In this document: positions 61,221-64,000 of the stretch, in pieces
Layout: each line of letters starts with the position of its first letter
Numbering within the stretch: the first letter of the stretch is position 1
Position numbers and translations under genes: made by a program
The notes under the pieces: generated by a model
Databases searched by the model: none
What the model saw: only the letters and a program-made list of their open reading frames with translations
What the model was told of the DNA's origin: nothing
NCBI GenBank assembly: GCA_002493005.1
Contig: DKXL01000008.1
Coordinates: 1-64,000 of the forward strand
Length of the DNA stretch: 64,000 nt
Source: Ruminococcaceae bacterium UBA7127
Lineage (GTDB): Bacteria; Bacillota; Clostridia; Oscillospirales; Acutalibacteraceae
Reading direction: 5' to 3'

Positions 61221-61883
61221 TCAAGGTATCGTAACCGTGCACAATGCCGCACAGCACACTTCTTTGCACCCGGATTTCATTAATATGCGTGCACACTCGC
61301 CCAGAGTGTTGCCGGTTGTAATGATGTCGTCGATTATCAGCACACTTTTACCATATGCAATTTTCTTGTCAGGTATGCGGTAAACACCCCTGACATTTTT
61401 GGCACGTTCATTGGCTTTTATTCTGTGCTGTAACTTGTTTTCTTTAAATTTTTCTATGACGTCTGCGTATTCAATTCCCATAATTTCAGCACATTCTCTT
61501 GCAAGCAGTTCGGCTTGATTGTAACCTCGTTGTTTGAGTGCGTTTTTGTGCATCGGAACGCAGGTGATAACGTCAAAATTCTTTCCTTGATATACTTCAC
61601 CTATTGCGCAGACTATCATAAATGATAATTGCTTTGCATATGCTCCGCAGTTGTGAAATTTGAATCGGGTAACTGCATCTTTGTAGCGTTCGTCATACGG
61701 AAACGGAGATGCGCATTTGAATCCGCCGATAGCGTATTTTACAACAGCCGTTTCTGGAAAATGCTTTTTGCAGTTTTCACATGCATATTCACTGCGATTG
61801 ATTGCTTTATTGCAGTAAGGACAGTGCACGGTAAAAAGAAAGTCCAAAATCGGTGTTGTAATATTTTTAATAAAGTGTTTCAT
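61221..61883 (-). CDS. comF: ComF-family phosphoribosyltransferase-like protein
   Basis: A 220-residue ComF-family protein, tied to natural-transformation DNA uptake in Bacillus and Haemophilus. It has an N-terminal zinc finger (CPYCNKAINRSEYACENC), the RYKDAVTRFKFHNCGAYAKQLS segment, and the PRPP-binding type I PRTase site SVLIIDDIITTGNTLGECARIL. The start overlaps the recD2 end by 17 bases, so both are in one transcript. Confidence 0.92.
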   Translation of the reverse strand: MKHFIKNITTPILDFLFTVHCPYCNKAINRSEYACENCKKHFPETAVVKYAIGGFKCASPFPYDERYKDAVTRFKFHNCGAYAKQLSFMIVCAIGEVYQGKNFDVITCVPMHKNALKQRGYNQAELLARECAEIMGIEYADVIEKFKENKLQHRIKANERAKNVRGVYRIPDKKIAYGKSVLIIDDIITTGNTLGECARILMKSGCKEVCCAALCTVTIP

Positions 61884-64000
61884 CTCTAAGTAAAAATTCT
61901 TTTAATCCGCTGTACCGTTTGGTGCGGCGGTTGTTGTTTACCATATATTCTACCGTCTGTGGATTGCCGACTAAAACAAGCGTTTTTTTTGCTCTGGTAA
62001 CGGCGGTATAGAGTAGATTTCTGTAGTAAAGCTGTACAGGGCCGGGAAACATCGGGATTACAACGGCGTCAAACTCATTGCCTTGACTTTTGTGAACCGT
62101 AATTGCATAGGCAAAATCGAGGTCAGAGGCAAAGTCAACAGTGTAGCGTGCGCTTTTGTCGTAGAAATTAATTTCGATAGATTTACTTTTTCTGTCAATT
62201 TTTTCAATTATGCCTATCTCGCCGTTAAATATTCCTTCACCTGTGTCACCGTTTGACCTGAACCAGTGAATATCGTAGTTGTTTTTGATTTGCATAACCT
62301 TGTCGCCTACTCGAAAAGTCTTTGAACCGATTGTAATTTCGCTTTTTTCGGGGGACTTTGGATTGAGTGATGCCTGCAAACGATGATTTAGCTCAGCTGT
62401 TCCGAGTTCGCCCTTTTTTGACGGTGCAAGCACCTGAATGCTCTCAAGCGGTGAATAGCCATATGCATTTGGAAGTCTTACGGAGCAAAGCTCGGTAATA
62501 ACATTTGAAACGTCAGTTTTATTATTCCTTTTAAGAAAAAAGAAATCTTTATCCGTTGAATTGAGAACCGGCAGCTCGCCGTTAACAATTTTGTGTGCAT
62601 TGGTGACAATCAGACTTTGTTGTGCCTGGCGAAAAATCTCGTTGAGTCTTACGACAGGAATAATTCCGCTGGTGCTTAAATCGCCCAGAATATTTCCGGG
62701 ACCGACTGACGGCAACTGGTCAGAATCTCCAACCAGTATCAGACGACAGCCGGTGCTGAGTGCACGCATTACACTCTCAAAAATAAATGTGTCAACCATA
62801 GAAACTTCGTCTATAATCAATGCGTCGCATTTGAGTTGGTTGCGTTCATTTTTATTAAAAATCGGATTGTCTTGCTTATCCCAACTGACTTCAAGCAGTC
62901 GGTGAAGGGTCTTTGCTTCGTCGCCTGTTAAGTCGCTCATTCGCTGAGCAGCCCGCCCTGTGGGAGCGGAGAGCAAAACAGTCTTGCCTTTGCGTTTCAT
63001 TATTTTGATTATCGCATTGAGCGTGGTGGTTTTTCCTGTGCCGGGGCCGCCTGTCAAAATTAACATTCCCTCTGTAAGTGCTTGTGTTATAGCCTCTTTT
63101 TGCAGGTCGGCATATTCTATACCGTCCTCTTTTTCGCATTTTTTAATTTCCGAGTCAATATCTTTAATTTTCTCTGAGGGAAATTTAAGCAGCATTTTAA
63201 TTCGGGAGGCAATATACATCTCGCACAGGTGAACCTCAGGCGCAAAAATAAATTGGCAGTCGTCAATAGTATCTTCAATGAGCGAACGGTCAAAAATCAT
63301 TTCTTCCATACAGCTTTCAATACTCTCGGCGGCAACCGACAAAAAATCTGCGGCAGTTTTAACAAGCTTGTCTTTTGGCAGACAGGTGTGGCCGTTGCGT
63401 TCGTTGTGGTGGAGAATATATGTAATGCCAGAACGGAGCCTGACGGGGGAATCGTTATCAAGATTTTCTTTTTTTGCGATAAAGTCAGCATTTTCAAATG
63501 ACACACCAAAGCCTGAATTGCATAGTATGTAGGGATTTGCCTTTATCAGTTCAACACATCCTGCGCCGAGTGCGTTAAAAATTTTAACAGCTGAGGTGTT
63601 TGAAATTCCATATTCGCCAAGATACAGCATAAGAGTACGCACACCTGTATTGCTTTTGAGTTGAATCGAAAAATCTTTTGCCTTTTGTTCGGAAATTCCT
63701 TTCAGCAGTGCAACACGTTCAGGCTGATTTTCAAGCACATCAAGCGTTGCCTCGCCAAACTCCTTTACAAGGCGCTGTGCAGTCTGTGCGCCGATTCCCT
63801 TGATTGCGCCTGACGAAAGGTAGCGCAGAATATCTGCAGACTCCGTTGGACGGCAGATTTCACATATCTGAACCGAAAATTGTCTGCCGTATGTTTTGTG
63901 AGTTGTGTAAGTGCCTGTCAGCTTAACCATATCGCCTGCACCGACCTGAGGCATAATTCCCACAGCAGTGATATAATCCTCATCATCAGATATTTCGATT
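61867..64000 (-). CDS. recD2: RecD2-type superfamily 1 helicase, 5' end beyond the window
   Basis: A 5'-3' DNA helicase of the RecD2 (YrrC) group. About 711 residues are visible and the frame stays open to the right edge (…DDEDYITAVGIMPQ), so the start of the N-terminal OB-like domain is missing. Present are tandem helix-hairpin-helix regions (SSGAIKGIGAQTAQRLVKEFG), Walker A LTGGPGTGKTTTLNAI, Walker B DALIIDEVSMVDTFI, GDSDQLPSVGPGNIL, and motif VI YAITVHKSQGNEFDAVVIP ... LLYTAVTRAKKTLVLVG. An apparent GTG start at 63963 is an internal codon. It is coupled to comF. Confidence 0.95.
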   Translation of the reverse strand, partial: IEISDDEDYITAVGIMPQVGAGDMVKLTGTYTTHKTYGRQFSVQICEICRPTESADILRYLSSGAIKGIGAQTAQRLVKEFGEATLDVLENQPERVALLKGISEQKAKDFSIQLKSNTGVRTLMLYLGEYGISNTSAVKIFNALGAGCVELIKANPYILCNSGFGVSFENADFIAKKENLDNDSPVRLRSGITYILHHNERNGHTCLPKDKLVKTAADFLSVAAESIESCMEEMIFDRSLIEDTIDDCQFIFAPEVHLCEMYIASRIKMLLKFPSEKIKDIDSEIKKCEKEDGIEYADLQKEAITQALTEGMLILTGGPGTGKTTTLNAIIKIMKRKGKTVLLSAPTGRAAQRMSDLTGDEAKTLHRLLEVSWDKQDNPIFNKNERNQLKCDALIIDEVSMVDTFIFESVMRALSTGCRLILVGDSDQLPSVGPGNILGDLSTSGIIPVVRLNEIFRQAQQSLIVTNAHKIVNGELPVLNSTDKDFFFLKRNNKTDVSNVITELCSVRLPNAYGYSPLESIQVLAPSKKGELGTAELNHRLQASLNPKSPEKSEITIGSKTFRVGDKVMQIKNNYDIHWFRSNGDTGEGIFNGEIGIIEKIDRKSKSIEINFYDKSARYTVDFASDLDFAYAITVHKSQGNEFDAVVIPMFPGPVQLYYRNLLYTAVTRAKKTLVLVGNPQTVEYMVNNNRRTKRYSGLKEFLLRDETLY

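Noticed and set aside
1..64000. CRISPR array, insertion sequence, prophage, integrase or toxin-antitoxin pair
   Set aside because: No array of identical direct repeats with unique spacers, no transposase, recombinase or phage structural gene was found. The small XRE gene lacks a toxin partner.

Overview
The window reads as chromosome of a low-GC Gram-positive gut anaerobe of the Clostridia, most probably a Ruminococcus close to R. bromii. Supporting signs: consensus sigma-A promoters and strong AGGAGG ribosome sites, class B sortase, LytR-CpsA-Psr proteins, FMN and tetrahydrofolate riboswitches in front of ECF transporter subunits, an [FeFe] hydrogenase, and three secreted proteins that end in or contain type I dockerin repeats. 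One of these is a 1270-residue GH13 pullulanase with starch-binding modules, the kind of enzyme known from the R. bromii amylosome. The species assignment is inference; no rRNA or scaffoldin is in the window. No insertion sequence, prophage, CRISPR array or integrase was seen.

Layout. 1-6.5 kb (minus strand): a tRNA-Leu preceded by a degenerate array of truncated tRNA-Leu copies, an ABC polysaccharide exporter with an epimerase-LicD fusion, a small XRE regulator with twin palindromic operators, a PflX-like radical SAM protein and a small DUF6514-like protein. 6.7-13.7 kb (plus): a three-gene ABC transporter of the COG4586/4587/3694 type, then the dockerin pullulanase. 13.7-15.9 kb (minus): nadA-mnmA. 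16-19 kb (plus): a small wall protein with an SPQTG sorting motif, a class B sortase and an LCP protein, facing a second LCP gene and a 5'-deoxynucleotidase gene on the minus strand (19-21 kb). 21.1-28.7 kb (plus): YfhO-like membrane protein, M20 dipeptidase, a membrane protein, GT2 glycosyltransferase, LicD transferase and an AlkD-like protein. 28.7-31.8 kb (plus): FMN riboswitch-ribU, THF riboswitch-folT, then a DegV lipid-binding protein. 31.8-39 kb: a dockerin protein of BspA-type leucine-rich repeats (minus), a polar amino-acid ABC transporter (plus) and an 805-residue dockerin protein of unknown function (plus). 39-48.5 kb (minus): DUF4250, FemAB-type transferase, a two-component system with an extracytoplasmic third gene, lysC-hom and a class A penicillin-binding protein. 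48.7-57.2 kb (plus): a BofC-like small protein, then a nine-gene fatty-acid operon fabK-fabD-fabG-fabF-accB-fabZ-accC-accD-accA. 57.2-64 kb: a zinc-ribbon membrane protein (minus), a monomeric [FeFe] hydrogenase (plus), and recD2-comF-mreB-like (minus), with recD2 running off the right edge.

How it fits together: starch is attacked outside the cell by the dockerin-borne pullulanase, while sortase, LCP, FemAB, LicD and PBP genes build and decorate the envelope that carries such machinery. The hydrogenase disposes of fermentation electrons and the fab-acc operon supplies membrane lipid. The least explained objects are the 805-residue dockerin protein, the sortase B/SPQTG pair, the tRNA-Leu fragment array at the left end, and a dispersed hairpin repeat found near folT and upstream of the unknown dockerin gene.
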